DNA of 5,566 nt from Cytophagia bacterium (GTDB taxonomy: Bacteria; Bacteroidota; Bacteroidia; Cytophagales; Cyclobacteriaceae), in the NCBI GenBank assembly GCA_013373005.1, contig JABXIP010000498.1, positions 1 through 5,566 of the forward strand, read 5' to 3'. Position numbers and translations under genes: made by a program. Position 1 is the first letter of the stretch; every line of letters starts with the position of its first letter. The notes beneath the pieces were generated by a model that was not told where the DNA came from, searched no databases, and saw nothing but the letters and a program-made list of their open reading frames with translations. Below, in pieces: positions 1 through 5,412 of this stretch.

Positions 1-161
1 AAATGGTGGGTAAGCAGGTGACTATTGTGGCTAACCTTGCGCCTAGACCAATGATGGGCACAGTTTCAGAAGGTATGATTTTGATGGCCGAAGATGCTGA
101 AGGAAATCTTCGACTTATTCAGCCAAATGAGAACGTAAACCCTGGTTCTACCGTAAACTAG
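1..161 (+). CDS. metG: Methionyl-tRNA synthetase, C-terminal end (partial)
   Basis: This is the last 53 codons of a gene that begins before the window; the frame ends at TAG 159-161. The visible protein starts VGKQVTIVANLAPRPMMG, continues SEGMILMAEDAEGNL and ends NPGSTVN. This is the C-terminal part of the EMAP/Trbp111-like OB-fold tRNA-binding domain fused to the end of many bacterial MetG proteins (compare VANLAPRKM...SEGM...KPG in the E. coli enzyme). The whole enzyme charges tRNA-Met with methionine in the cytoplasm, and this domain raises tRNA affinity and supports dimerisation. The catalytic domain lies outside the window, so a free-standing tRNA-binding protein (CsaA/Trbp111-like) cannot be strictly excluded, but the tail suits MetG best. 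No T-rich intrinsic terminator follows; a GC-rich hairpin begins 32 bases after the stop. Confidence 0.88.
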   Translation, partial: MVGKQVTIVANLAPRPMMGTVSEGMILMAEDAEGNLRLIQPNENVNPGSTVN

Positions 162-313
162 GTTAGGGTTTAGGTTCAATATCCACCCCCTAACCCCCGC
201 CAGCGGGGGACAATGAACCCTATGAACTGGTAGATGGCACGAATGTCCTCCTTAGGAGGAGGTGCCCGAAGGGCGGAGGAGGAAACATTGAACCGTGAAC
301 TAAAAACATTTTC
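162..313. repeat. GC-rich composite hairpin region between metG and the amidohydrolase
   Basis: No ORF of note is seen. The gap holds three perfect hairpins: CCCCCGC/GCGGGGG at 194-200/203-209; TCCTCC/GGAGGA at 246-251/255-260 with a TTA loop; and GCCC/GGGC at 264-267/271-274 with a GAA loop. A second GGAGGA at 275-280 could pair with 246-251 instead, enclosing the GCCC hairpin. The region is bracketed by GGTTCAAT (173-180) and its exact inverse ATTGAACC (287-294). None of the hairpins has a following T-run, so they are not canonical terminators. From memory, similar GC-rich intergenic palindromes recur in Bacteroidota genomes, so I infer a dispersed repeat; copy number cannot be tested here. 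Confidence 0.6.
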
Positions 314-1543
314 ATGAAAATCAATGCGCAACGCCTACTGGAAAACCTTGATCGCTATGCTCAGATAGGGAAAAAAGGAAGGATTGGCGTTGAGCGAATA
401 GCTCTCTCAAAAGAAGACAAACAAGCCCGTGATTTATTGAAAAGCCAAATGATTGATGCAGGACTCTCAGTCCATATCGATCGCTTGGGCAATATGATAG
501 GAATCAGAAAGGGCAAGACAGATTCAAACCCTATTGCTTTTGGTTCTCACCTAGATACGGTCTATTCCGGAGGTAGGTACGATGGAGCTTTGGGTGTTTT
601 AGCCGGACTAGAACTAATACAGACCCTTAACGATACCAATACCATTACCGACAAGCCTTTGGCTTTGGTCAATTTTACCAATGAGGAGGGTGTGCGATTC
701 GCTCCGGACATGATGGGCAGTCATGTCTATGCAGGAATGGCTGACTTAGAGGAAATTCTCAATGCTCCGGCTTATGACAATCCTAATGAGAGTGTGGGGA
801 GTTGCTTGCATGCCATAGGCTATAATGGAGACATGGAACCAGGAGCCATTTCATTCGATGCTTTCTTTGAGCTTCATATAGAGCAGGGTCCGGTTTTGGA
901 ACTAGAGCAGATTAACATTGGAGTTGTTGAGCAAGTTCAAGGTATTTACTGGACGCGGTATACCATTAAGGGAGAAGCCAACCATGCGGGTACAACTCCT
1001 GTTTACTATCGCAAAGATGCTGGTTATGCAGCAGCTAAAATTCAAAAGTACGTGGGTGATTATACTCGCAAACGCAACGGATCAGTGCTCACCACTGTGG
1101 GTTCGGTGAAATTTAGCCCGGATGCCATTAATATTGTCCCTGAACTAGCAGAGTTTACACTTGATGTTCGTAGTACTGATGAATCCTTCTTAAAAAAGGC
1201 TCAGAAGAAGATTGATGACTATGTAGTTAAAGTGGTGGAGAAAGATGAGCTAAGTTTCGAGAGAGAGGAGATGGTTCGTTTCGGCCCGGTGCGTTTTCCT
1301 TTTACCATGACGGACACTGTTCAAACTGCCACTAAATCATTAGGATTAAGCTACAAAAGAATGCCAAGTGGGGCTGGTCACGATGCTCAAATGATGGCTC
1401 ATTTCTGTCCATCTACTATGATTTTCATCCCTAGTGTTAAGGGGATCAGCCACAATGTGGAGGAATACTCTCACGATCACGATGTAGAAAATGGAGCGAA
1501 TGTGTTGCTGGCAGCTGTGCTTGGGAGATCAGTAGCTAGGTAA
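314..1543 (+). CDS. M20-family Zn-dependent amidohydrolase (allantoate / N-carbamoyl-L-amino acid hydrolase type)
   Basis: This 409-residue cytoplasmic enzyme belongs to the hydantoinase/carbamoylase branch of peptidase family M20, which splits the terminal carbamoyl or ureido group from N-carbamoyl amino acids, ureidoglycolate or allantoate using a two-metal centre. The metal-site residues are all present: H79 in GSHLDT, D90 in GGRYDGALGV, E124/E125 (base and ligand) in NFTNEEGVRF, H188 in ELHIEQGPVLE and H380 in GISHNVEEYS. The lid/dimerisation-domain residues of this branch are also visible: H224 in NHAGTTP, N273 in INIVP and R286 in LDVRS, plus GAGHDAQ at 353-359. Length is normal for the family and there is no signal peptide. 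The start at 314 has no Shine-Dalgarno but an A-rich leader. The gene is monocistronic here, following the repeat-filled gap after metG and converging on the padR unit. No allantoinase, hydantoinase, transporter or pyrimidine gene lies nearby, so the substrate stays open and I give no symbol. Confidence 0.9.
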   Translation: MKINAQRLLENLDRYAQIGKKGRIGVERIALSKEDKQARDLLKSQMIDAGLSVHIDRLGNMIGIRKGKTDSNPIAFGSHLDTVYSGGRYDGALGVLAGLELIQTLNDTNTITDKPLALVNFTNEEGVRFAPDMMGSHVYAGMADLEEILNAPAYDNPNESVGSCLHAIGYNGDMEPGAISFDAFFELHIEQGPVLELEQINIGVVEQVQGIYWTRYTIKGEANHAGTTPVYYRKDAGYAAAKIQKYVGDYTRKRNGSVLTTVGSVKFSPDAINIVPELAEFTLDVRSTDESFLKKAQKKIDDYVVKVVEKDELSFEREEMVRFGPVRFPFTMTDTVQTATKSLGLSYKRMPSGAGHDAQMMAHFCPSTMIFIPSVKGISHNVEEYSHDHDVENGANVLLAAVLGRSVAR

Positions 1544-1586
1544 TTTGGAAATTGGTCATTAGTCATTGATTCCTGATAACTGTGCC
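1544..1586. other. Convergent gene gap with short GTCATT tandem repeat
   Basis: This 43-base gap separates the stops of the amidohydrolase (+) and the membrane protein (-). It carries two adjacent copies of a GTCATT unit (about 1555-1567). I see no convincing hairpin with a T-run, so the terminators of the two converging genes are not evident. Confidence 0.4.
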
Positions 1587-2225
1587 TTAGTGAGTGGCAT
1601 GTCTGTGGTGATTGTATGAGTCGTTCAAAACCATAAGTCCTGAGATTACATACCAGGTGAGTAGTCCCATGAACATGAATAGAAAAACCGTGTGGTTCAT
1701 TAACCAATCATCAAGAAAGATATCGGTTAATGATATGATAATCAGAGAACTTGAAATGATGGTATTACTTCTACTGACTACATAAATATTTGATAGAGGA
1801 TTCTTACCTCTAAGTCGAAAAAGAAAGGAAGCACTAATGGCAAATACCGAAACTATTGTTAAGAACATGTATAGCTTTAGAATAGTAGATGGACTGGTTC
1901 CTATATTACCCAAAGCAACTAGTATGGATAAAGAGGCAATTAAGCCCAAGGCTTTTACAGCCTTCAGTTTGAGCATTTCACCCAAGGTGTCTTTCAATGT
2001 TTTAAGGTGCTCATATTTAAGCTTTTGACGCTGTAGCTTTTGTGGGTTCACCTCGCTGCATACTTGCGCTAAAGCATCGGCAAAATTCACCTCACGGAAC
2101 TCCATTTGCTCTTCAACGGCACATACCATATGATCGAGCAGTTCGTCTTTAATTTCATCGTACCAGATGTTCTGCATACTGATCCACTCACGGATATGTT
2201 CTATTTGGTAATGTGCTAGTTTCAT
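1587..2225 (-). CDS. Four-helix membrane protein with HAAS-like N-terminal domain, partner of PadR
   Basis: Predicted 212-residue integral membrane protein of unknown activity. Residues about 5-85 form a soluble, charged helical region whose core (Y22-DEIKDELLDHM-...-EEQM41, then FADALAQV at 48-55) resembles the helical domain that heads many PadR-partner membrane proteins in Bacteroidota (the HAAS, PadR-associated helical type: 'Y.D+..ELVDH.A..IEE.M...F..AL..V'). Four hydrophobic segments follow, at about 89-107, 115-136, 155-172 and 179-201, ending in a short His-rich tail. The ATG overlaps the padR stop by 4 bases (ATGA), so the two are almost surely co-transcribed and translationally coupled. 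By analogy it may sense or respond to an envelope condition and be silenced by PadR; that is inference. No enzymatic motif is visible. The family assignment is by pattern only and moderately sure; the membrane topology is more certain. Confidence 0.75.
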   Translation of the reverse strand: MKLAHYQIEHIREWISMQNIWYDEIKDELLDHMVCAVEEQMEFREVNFADALAQVCSEVNPQKLQRQKLKYEHLKTLKDTLGEMLKLKAVKALGLIASLSILVALGNIGTSPSTILKLYMFLTIVSVFAISASFLFRLRGKNPLSNIYVVSRSNTIISSSLIIISLTDIFLDDWLMNHTVFLFMFMGLLTWYVISGLMVLNDSYNHHRHATH

Positions 2226-2560
2226 AAGGTTCCCAGTTTAGGATTCAATACTTTTTGCAGGCTTAGGATAAACTCTTCCAATTCGCTGACTTTAGCTTTA
2301 GCTTCTGCGTTGCCTTCTTTAGTCAATGAATAGTATTTGCGCACCCGGCCATCTACCAATTGGGTTTCTGTGGTGAGGTAACCTTCTGCTTCTAACTTAT
2401 GGAGGGTGGGATAGAGGGCTCCTTCTGTGATCTTGAATTCACCGGCTGTAAGCTCCTTGACTTTTTGCGTGATCTCATAGCCATACATTTTTTCCTGCTC
2501 TTCTAATAAGCGTAAGACGATGATGGCTAAGCTTCCTTTCAGTAGTTTACTTGAAGACAT
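2222..2560 (-). CDS. PadR-family transcriptional repressor
   Basis: This 112-residue DNA-binding protein is a compact PadR of the short (s1) subfamily: a winged helix plus one C-terminal dimerisation helix. Visible hallmarks are LLKGSLAIIVLRLL (6-19), MYGYEI (25-30), the recognition helix EGALYPTLHKLEAEGYL (46-62), and the wing GRVRKYYSLTKEG (71-83), followed by the dimerisation helix (about 84-105). An in-frame upstream start exists at TTG 2566, giving two extra residues, but ATG at 2560 gives the usual family N-terminus (MSSSKLLKGSL), so I choose 2560. PadR proteins usually repress their own operon. Here a perfect 44-bp palindrome ends 4 bases before the ATG, an obvious candidate operator. 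The stop overlaps the start of the downstream membrane-protein gene. The effector is unknown; the short form lacks a separate ligand domain. Confidence 0.92.
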   Translation of the reverse strand: MSSSKLLKGSLAIIVLRLLEEQEKMYGYEITQKVKELTAGEFKITEGALYPTLHKLEAEGYLTTETQLVDGRVRKYYSLTKEGNAEAKAKVSELEEFILSLQKVLNPKLGTL

Positions 2561-2564
2561 GTAC

Positions 2565-2608
2565 AAGTATACCTAATTTTCTTATACATAAGAAAATTAG
2601 GTATACTT
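2565..2608. promoter_or_regulatory. Perfect 44-bp palindrome, candidate PadR operator
   Basis: The arms 2565-2585 and 2588-2608 are exact reverse complements over 21 bp around a 2-base centre. The left arm begins AAGTATACCTAATTTTC, and each arm carries a GTATAC (2567-2572 and 2601-2606). The palindrome is AT-rich, ends 4 bases upstream of the padR ATG and contains a promoter-like element. Its size fits binding of one or two PadR dimers, and autoregulation is the family norm; binding itself is inferred. On the plus strand it is followed by six Ts, but no plus-strand gene precedes it. Confidence 0.75.
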
Positions 2609-2619
2609 TTTTGTTTCAA
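2592..2619 (-). promoter_or_regulatory. Possible padR promoter (TTG-N17-TAATTTTC)
   Basis: Read on the minus strand, TTG at 2619-2617 is followed after 17 bases by TAATTTTC at 2599-2592. This matches the Bacteroidota -33 TTG / -7 TAnnTTTG pattern at all but the last base. Transcription would then start near the centre of the palindrome (about 2585), leaving a leader of roughly 25 bases, and a repressor on the palindrome would cover the -7 element. This is a pattern match only. Confidence 0.4.
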
Positions 2620-2692
2620 GTTCATGGTTTCAAGTTCGATGTGTAAGACATACATACGGTCTACATTGAACATCAAACCTCAAACTTTGAAC
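2613..2692. repeat. Imperfect inverted repeat (TTCAAGTTC type) downstream of pth
   Basis: The arms 2613-2642 and 2663-2692 pair at 22 of 30 positions by hand alignment, around a centre that is itself partly complementary (AGAC/GTCT). The right arm shares AAACTTTGAAC exactly with 3318-3328. Its 2663-2680 portion, reverse-complemented, matches 3271-3288 at 17 of 18 bases, so this gap and the one on the other side of pth carry relatives of one element. No T-run follows on the minus strand, so it is not a standard pth terminator. Confidence 0.6.
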
Positions 2693-2695
2693 TGT

Positions 2696-3256
2696 CTAAT
2701 CATTGTATTCTGTCATTGTACGGCTAATGCCAATGGTACAGAAGCCGAAGATCATATCAATAGCCTTGTCCATCATAAAGGGAAGCTCGTCAAACTCTTT
2801 TTGGGTGAATTTGCTTAGCACATAATCTACCTGGCGGCCTTTGGGGAAGTCATCACCAATGCCCATTCTAAGTCTCGGATAGTTTTGTCCGCCTGTTAAG
2901 TCTTCTATGTTTTTCAGTCCATTGTGGCCTGCGCTAGAGCCTTTCGCCCTCATTCTTACTTTACCAAAGGGGATAGCAATTTCATCTACTACGACAAGAC
3001 AGTTTTCTTTCGGTACGCTCAGTTCGTTCATCCAATGGCGCATGGCTTTGCCGCTCAGGTTCATGTAGGTAGTAGGCTTGATCAGATGAAGTGTCCTGCC
3101 TTTGTGCTTTATTTCCGTATGATAGGCCAATCGGGACATTTCAAAAGCTGCACCTTTCTGGTCTGCCAATCGGTCTAAGGTAAGAAAGCCAATGTTGTGA
3201 CGGGTAAGCTCATATTCAGGGCCTATATTGCCAAGTCCGATGATTAGGTATTTCAT
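2696..3256 (-). CDS. pth: Peptidyl-tRNA hydrolase
   Basis: This 186-residue cytoplasmic esterase frees tRNA from peptidyl-tRNAs dropped by ribosomes, an essential recycling step. The whole active site is present: N10 and H20 in GLGNIGPEYELTRHNIGF, M65-N66 in KPTTYMNLSG, D91 in VVVDEIAIPFG, and H111/N112 in GSSAGHNGLKNIE (E. coli equivalents N10, H20, M67, N68, D93, H113, N114). Length is normal (E. coli 194). The start at 3256 gives the canonical MKYLIIGLGNIG. An AGGA lies a few bases upstream, the only Shine-Dalgarno-like site I see in the window. It follows prs and rplY in the classic prs-ctc-pth order, but a terminator and a 135-base gap separate it from rplY, so it probably has its own promoter or depends on read-through. 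Confidence 0.97.
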   Translation of the reverse strand: MKYLIIGLGNIGPEYELTRHNIGFLTLDRLADQKGAAFEMSRLAYHTEIKHKGRTLHLIKPTTYMNLSGKAMRHWMNELSVPKENCLVVVDEIAIPFGKVRMRAKGSSAGHNGLKNIEDLTGGQNYPRLRMGIGDDFPKGRQVDYVLSKFTQKEFDELPFMMDKAIDMIFGFCTIGISRTMTEYND

Positions 3257-3260
3257 GAAA

Positions 3261-3328
3261 TCCTAGTTTCAGGTTTGAAGTTCAATGTTCAAATTAAGTA
3301 GTCAATCTCAAGACTTTAAACTTTGAAC
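3261..3328. repeat. TTCAAGTTC-type intergenic repeat upstream of pth
   Basis: The left part (AGGTTTGAAGTTCAATGT, 3271-3288) is a near copy, inverted, of 2663-2680, and AAACTTTGAAC at 3318-3328 recurs at 2682-2692. The two halves of this gap are themselves loosely complementary. The element fills most of the space between the rplY terminator and the pth start, so any pth promoter must lie in or next to it. Confidence 0.5.
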
Positions 3329-3330
3329 AC

Positions 3331-3368
3331 ATATAAATAAAAAATCCTGCCCATTGCTGAGCAGGATT
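3331..3368 (-). terminator. Intrinsic terminator after rplY
   Basis: On the minus strand the perfect 8-bp stem AATCCTGC (3368-3361) / GCAGGATT (3350-3343), with a 10-base loop, runs straight into a T-rich stretch (six Ts at 3344-3339, then ATTTATAT). The stem begins about 23 bases after the rplY stop. It is a textbook Rho-independent terminator and would end the prs-rplY transcript before pth. Confidence 0.88.
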
Positions 3369-3391
3369 ATCTTTTTAAGCTTTTATCTGAA

Positions 3392-4021
3392 TTATTCAGC
3401 AGCAGGTGCTTCACCAGCTTCTTCCGCTTCAGCAGCAGCTTCTTCTGCTTCAAGTTCAGCAGCAGATTTACCTCTTAGCGCTCTTGGAATAGCTACGTTT
3501 ACAACTGTAACAAGTGGGCTGGTTAGGAATTCGAAATCTGCAGTTGGCAATTCACCAACTTTGATAGCCTTACCAATTCTTAAGTTAGTTACGTCAATTT
3601 CGATCACTTCAGGCATGTTCTTAGGCAATGCCTTAACTGATAATCTTGGGTTCTTAACGATAAGTGTACCACCATTTTTCACACCAACAGCATTACCAGT
3701 AGCTCTAACCGGAATGTTCATCTTAATTGGTGTTCCTCTGAATAATTGTAGTAAGTCTACGTGCAACAAAGCCTCGCTTACCGGATGCCACTGAGTTTCC
3801 TGAACAATCGCCTCGAATACTTCTCCTTCAATGTTCAACTTTAGGAAACATGCTTCCGGAGTGTAAAGTACAGGACGGAACTGAATTGCAGGAGCATAGA
3901 AATGCACTTGCTCTTCACCACCATATAATACACCGGGTACGTTACCTTCAGCTCTAAGCTTGTTGGATTCAGATTTTCCGAGATTTGCTCTTTTAAACCC
4001 TATAATCTCTACTGTTCTCAT
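3392..4021 (-). CDS. rplY: 50S ribosomal protein L25 / Ctc family, long form
   Basis: This 209-residue protein is of the two-domain L25/TL5/Ctc type, which binds 5S rRNA on the large ribosomal subunit. The N-terminal L25 domain (about 1-92) shows R11, LGKSESNKLRAEGNVPGVLYGG (14-35) and WHPVSEALLHVDLLQL; the C-terminal TL5-type beta domain (about 99-180) shows IPVRATGNAVGVKNGG and LPKNMPEVIEIDVTNLRIG. The last 26 residues (184-209) are an Ala/Glu-rich acidic tail with no aromatic residue, absent from the short E. coli L25 (94 residues) but common in long forms. It starts 12 bases after the prs stop, so the two are one operon. There is no Shine-Dalgarno in that AT-rich gap. In Bacillus the homologue ctc is stress-induced, also next to prs and pth (spoVC). 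A clear terminator follows. Confidence 0.96.
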   Translation of the reverse strand: MRTVEIIGFKRANLGKSESNKLRAEGNVPGVLYGGEEQVHFYAPAIQFRPVLYTPEACFLKLNIEGEVFEAIVQETQWHPVSEALLHVDLLQLFRGTPIKMNIPVRATGNAVGVKNGGTLIVKNPRLSVKALPKNMPEVIEIDVTNLRIGKAIKVGELPTADFEFLTSPLVTVVNVAIPRALRGKSAAELEAEEAAAEAEEAGEAPAAE

Positions 4022-4033
4022 TGTATATAATTG

Positions 4034-4972
4034 TTAAATAAATAATTGACTAATTGAACCATCCGTGGTAATGTTTTTAATGGCCTTCGCGAAAAGCTCT
4101 GCTACGGTCAATACACGGATTTTAGATGATGTCTGTGCCAACGGAATCGTGTCAGTCACAACCAATTCATCCAATACTGAATTTTCTATGTTTTCGTAGG
4201 CTTTGCCTGAAAGCACAGGGTGCGTACACACCGCTCTTACAGACTTGGCACCTTCGTCCATGGCAATTTTGGCTGCTTTGCAAAGTGTTCCTCCGGTATC
4301 GACAAGGTCATCTACCAAAATCACGTTTTTGCCTTCAACGCTACCAATAATTCTCATTTCGGCCACTTCGTTTGGTCTCTTACGGTGCTTATCAATAACC
4401 ACCATTTCCGCATTGAAGTGCTGAGCATATTCTCTGGTTCTTTTTACACCACCTACGTCAGGTGAGGCAAAAAGCAGATCATCCATATTAAGACTTCTTA
4501 AGTAAGGCACGAAGATGGCAGAACCATCGAGGTGATCTACAGGAATATCGAAGAAGCCTTGAATTTGGCCTGCGTGTAAATCGCAAGTCATAATTCGATC
4601 GGCACCTGCAGCGGTAAGAATATTGGCCACTAATTTTGCTCCAATAGCAATCCTAGGCTTGTCTTTTCTATCCTGACGGGCATAGCCGAAATAAGGAAGT
4701 ACTGCAATAATCTTGTAAGCGCTGGCTCTTTTGGCCGCATCAATCATTAGGCAAAGCTCCAGCAGGTTTTCTGCAGGGGCCATAGTAGATTGAATGAGGA
4801 ATACATTAGCGCCACGAATAGACTCAGTGTAATAGGGGGCCATTTCACCATCGGAGAATGTTTGCAATTTGATTCCGCCTAAACCCTGTCCGAAGAATTC
4901 TCCAATCTTCTTTCCGAGGTCTGCTGAACCGTTTCCCGCAAATATTTTATGTTCTCTGGTGATATTTCCCAT
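4034..4972 (-). CDS. prs: Ribose-phosphate pyrophosphokinase (PRPP synthetase)
   Basis: This 312-residue cytoplasmic enzyme makes 5-phosphoribosyl-1-diphosphate from ribose 5-phosphate and ATP, feeding purine, pyrimidine, NAD, histidine and tryptophan synthesis. It is a class I PRPP synthetase of normal length (E. coli 315). Visible landmarks are FSDGE (39-43), the ATP-binding flexible region YFGYARQDRKDKPR (94-107), the metal-binding DLHAGQIQGFFDIPVDHL with H133 (131-148), PDVGGVKR (171-178), catalytic K195 in DKHRKR, and the PRPP loop VDDLVDTGGT (220-229). No residue is missing. It leads the prs-rplY operon. A TACCTTTG promoter element lies about 20 bases upstream of the ATG, implying a very short leader and no Shine-Dalgarno. 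Confidence 0.97.
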   Translation of the reverse strand: MGNITREHKIFAGNGSADLGKKIGEFFGQGLGGIKLQTFSDGEMAPYYTESIRGANVFLIQSTMAPAENLLELCLMIDAAKRASAYKIIAVLPYFGYARQDRKDKPRIAIGAKLVANILTAAGADRIMTCDLHAGQIQGFFDIPVDHLDGSAIFVPYLRSLNMDDLLFASPDVGGVKRTREYAQHFNAEMVVIDKHRKRPNEVAEMRIIGSVEGKNVILVDDLVDTGGTLCKAAKIAMDEGAKSVRAVCTHPVLSGKAYENIENSVLDELVVTDTIPLAQTSSKIRVLTVAELFAKAIKNITTDGSISQLFI

Positions 4973-4991
4973 ATTCGAATTTTTCGAGCTG

Positions 4992-4999
4992 CAAAGGTA
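4992..4999 (-). promoter_or_regulatory. prs promoter -7 element (TACCTTTG)
   Basis: On the minus strand 4999-4992 reads TACCTTTG, a full match to the Bacteroidota -7 consensus TAnnTTTG recognised by their divergent primary sigma factor. It sits 19 bases before the prs ATG, so the leader would be only about 10-15 bases. No clear TTG is seen at the -33 position, where the sequence is an AT-rich run. Confidence 0.65.
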
Positions 5000-5145
5000 G
5001 GAATTTAATAAATAAAAATAAGAGTAGGTGAGAATATTTGTAATAGCTCAGAAGCCTTGGTTTTCAGTAGGTATGGGACTTATGTGGTATAGGTTACAAA
5101 TCTCCATATTACAAGTTGTAAATTGCCGCAATTAATCCTAAGTAT
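5000..5145. other. Divergent gap between prs and DUF202 gene, with a small palindrome
   Basis: This gap between two divergent genes holds the upstream part of the prs promoter, an A/T-rich stretch (5003-5020) and, closer to the DUF202 gene, the perfect palindrome TTACAA-G-TTGTAA at 5109-5121, ending 24 bases before the ATG at 5146. TTACAAAT also occurs at 5094-5101. The palindrome could be an operator for the small gene. I see no good TAnnTTTG element on the plus strand and no small ORF. Confidence 0.35.
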
Positions 5146-5406
5146 ATGGAGAAACTAGAACTAAGCCGAACAGACGAATTAGCCATAGAGCGAACTCGAT
5201 TGGCCAACGAAAGAACCTTTCTCGCTTACTTCAGAACTTTTATAGTGTTTCTTAGCTCAGGCTTTGCCATTCTTAAGCTTAGTGCATTGGAAGAGATTAC
5301 GACAGTGGGCTATATGTTGGTGGTCATAGCTCCACTGCTATTTATAGTAGGGCTTTTCAGGTTTCTCTATGTAAGAAAGCAGATAAGGAAACATTACTAC
5401 ACATAA
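5146..5406 (+). CDS. DUF202-family small inner-membrane protein
   Basis: This 86-residue protein has the DUF202 (YidH-like) signature: an amphipathic N-terminus with LAIERTRLANERTFLAYFRTF (12-32), holding the repeated E-R-T-x-L-A pattern, then two membrane helices at about 32-47 and 54-75 and a basic tail (RKQIRKHYY). It is expected in the cytoplasmic membrane with both ends probably inside (positive-inside rule). The function of DUF202 proteins is unknown to me; related domains occur in the VTC-associated VTC1 membrane proteins of eukaryotes. The gene stands alone, reading away from prs, with its stop only 6 bases from the stop of the convergent next gene. The ATG has no Shine-Dalgarno, as is usual in this window, and no closer in-frame ATG precedes the signature. 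Confidence 0.9.
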   Translation: MEKLELSRTDELAIERTRLANERTFLAYFRTFIVFLSSGFAILKLSALEEITTVGYMLVVIAPLLFIVGLFRFLYVRKQIRKHYYT

Positions 5407-5412
5407 CCTTAA

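Noticed and set aside
161..175. Telomere-like GGTTAGGGTTTAGG, possible G-quadruplex
   Set aside because: Only two-base G tracts in most positions and a single short occurrence; chance is enough to explain it.
2222..2566. Longer padR reading from position 2566
   Set aside because: The first codon there is TTG, adding only two residues (M-Y) before ATG at 2560. The ATG form matches the usual PadR N-terminus, and the TTG overlaps the palindrome edge.
2565..2616. Palindrome plus T-run read as an intrinsic terminator on the plus strand
   Set aside because: No plus-strand gene ends before it; all genes from 1587 to 3256 are on the minus strand. The operator reading explains its position better.
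2924..3178. Plus-strand open frame antisense to pth
   Set aside because: Shadow of the well-supported pth gene, with no recognisable motif or start signal.
3290..3297. TTAATTTG on the minus strand as a pth promoter -7 box
   Set aside because: It deviates from TAnnTTTG at the second base and the only upstream TTG is 11 bases away, too close for a normal spacer. pth may still have a promoter here, but I cannot place it.
3354..3794. Plus-strand open frame of 146 residues (Ala/Ser-rich)
   Set aside because: It lies antisense to rplY. Its Ala/Ser-rich run is just the opposite strand of the L25 acidic tail codons, and no domain is visible.
5033..5040. AATATTTG on the plus strand as a promoter for the DUF202 gene
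   Set aside because: It mismatches the first consensus base, has no upstream TTG, and is more than 100 bases from the gene start.
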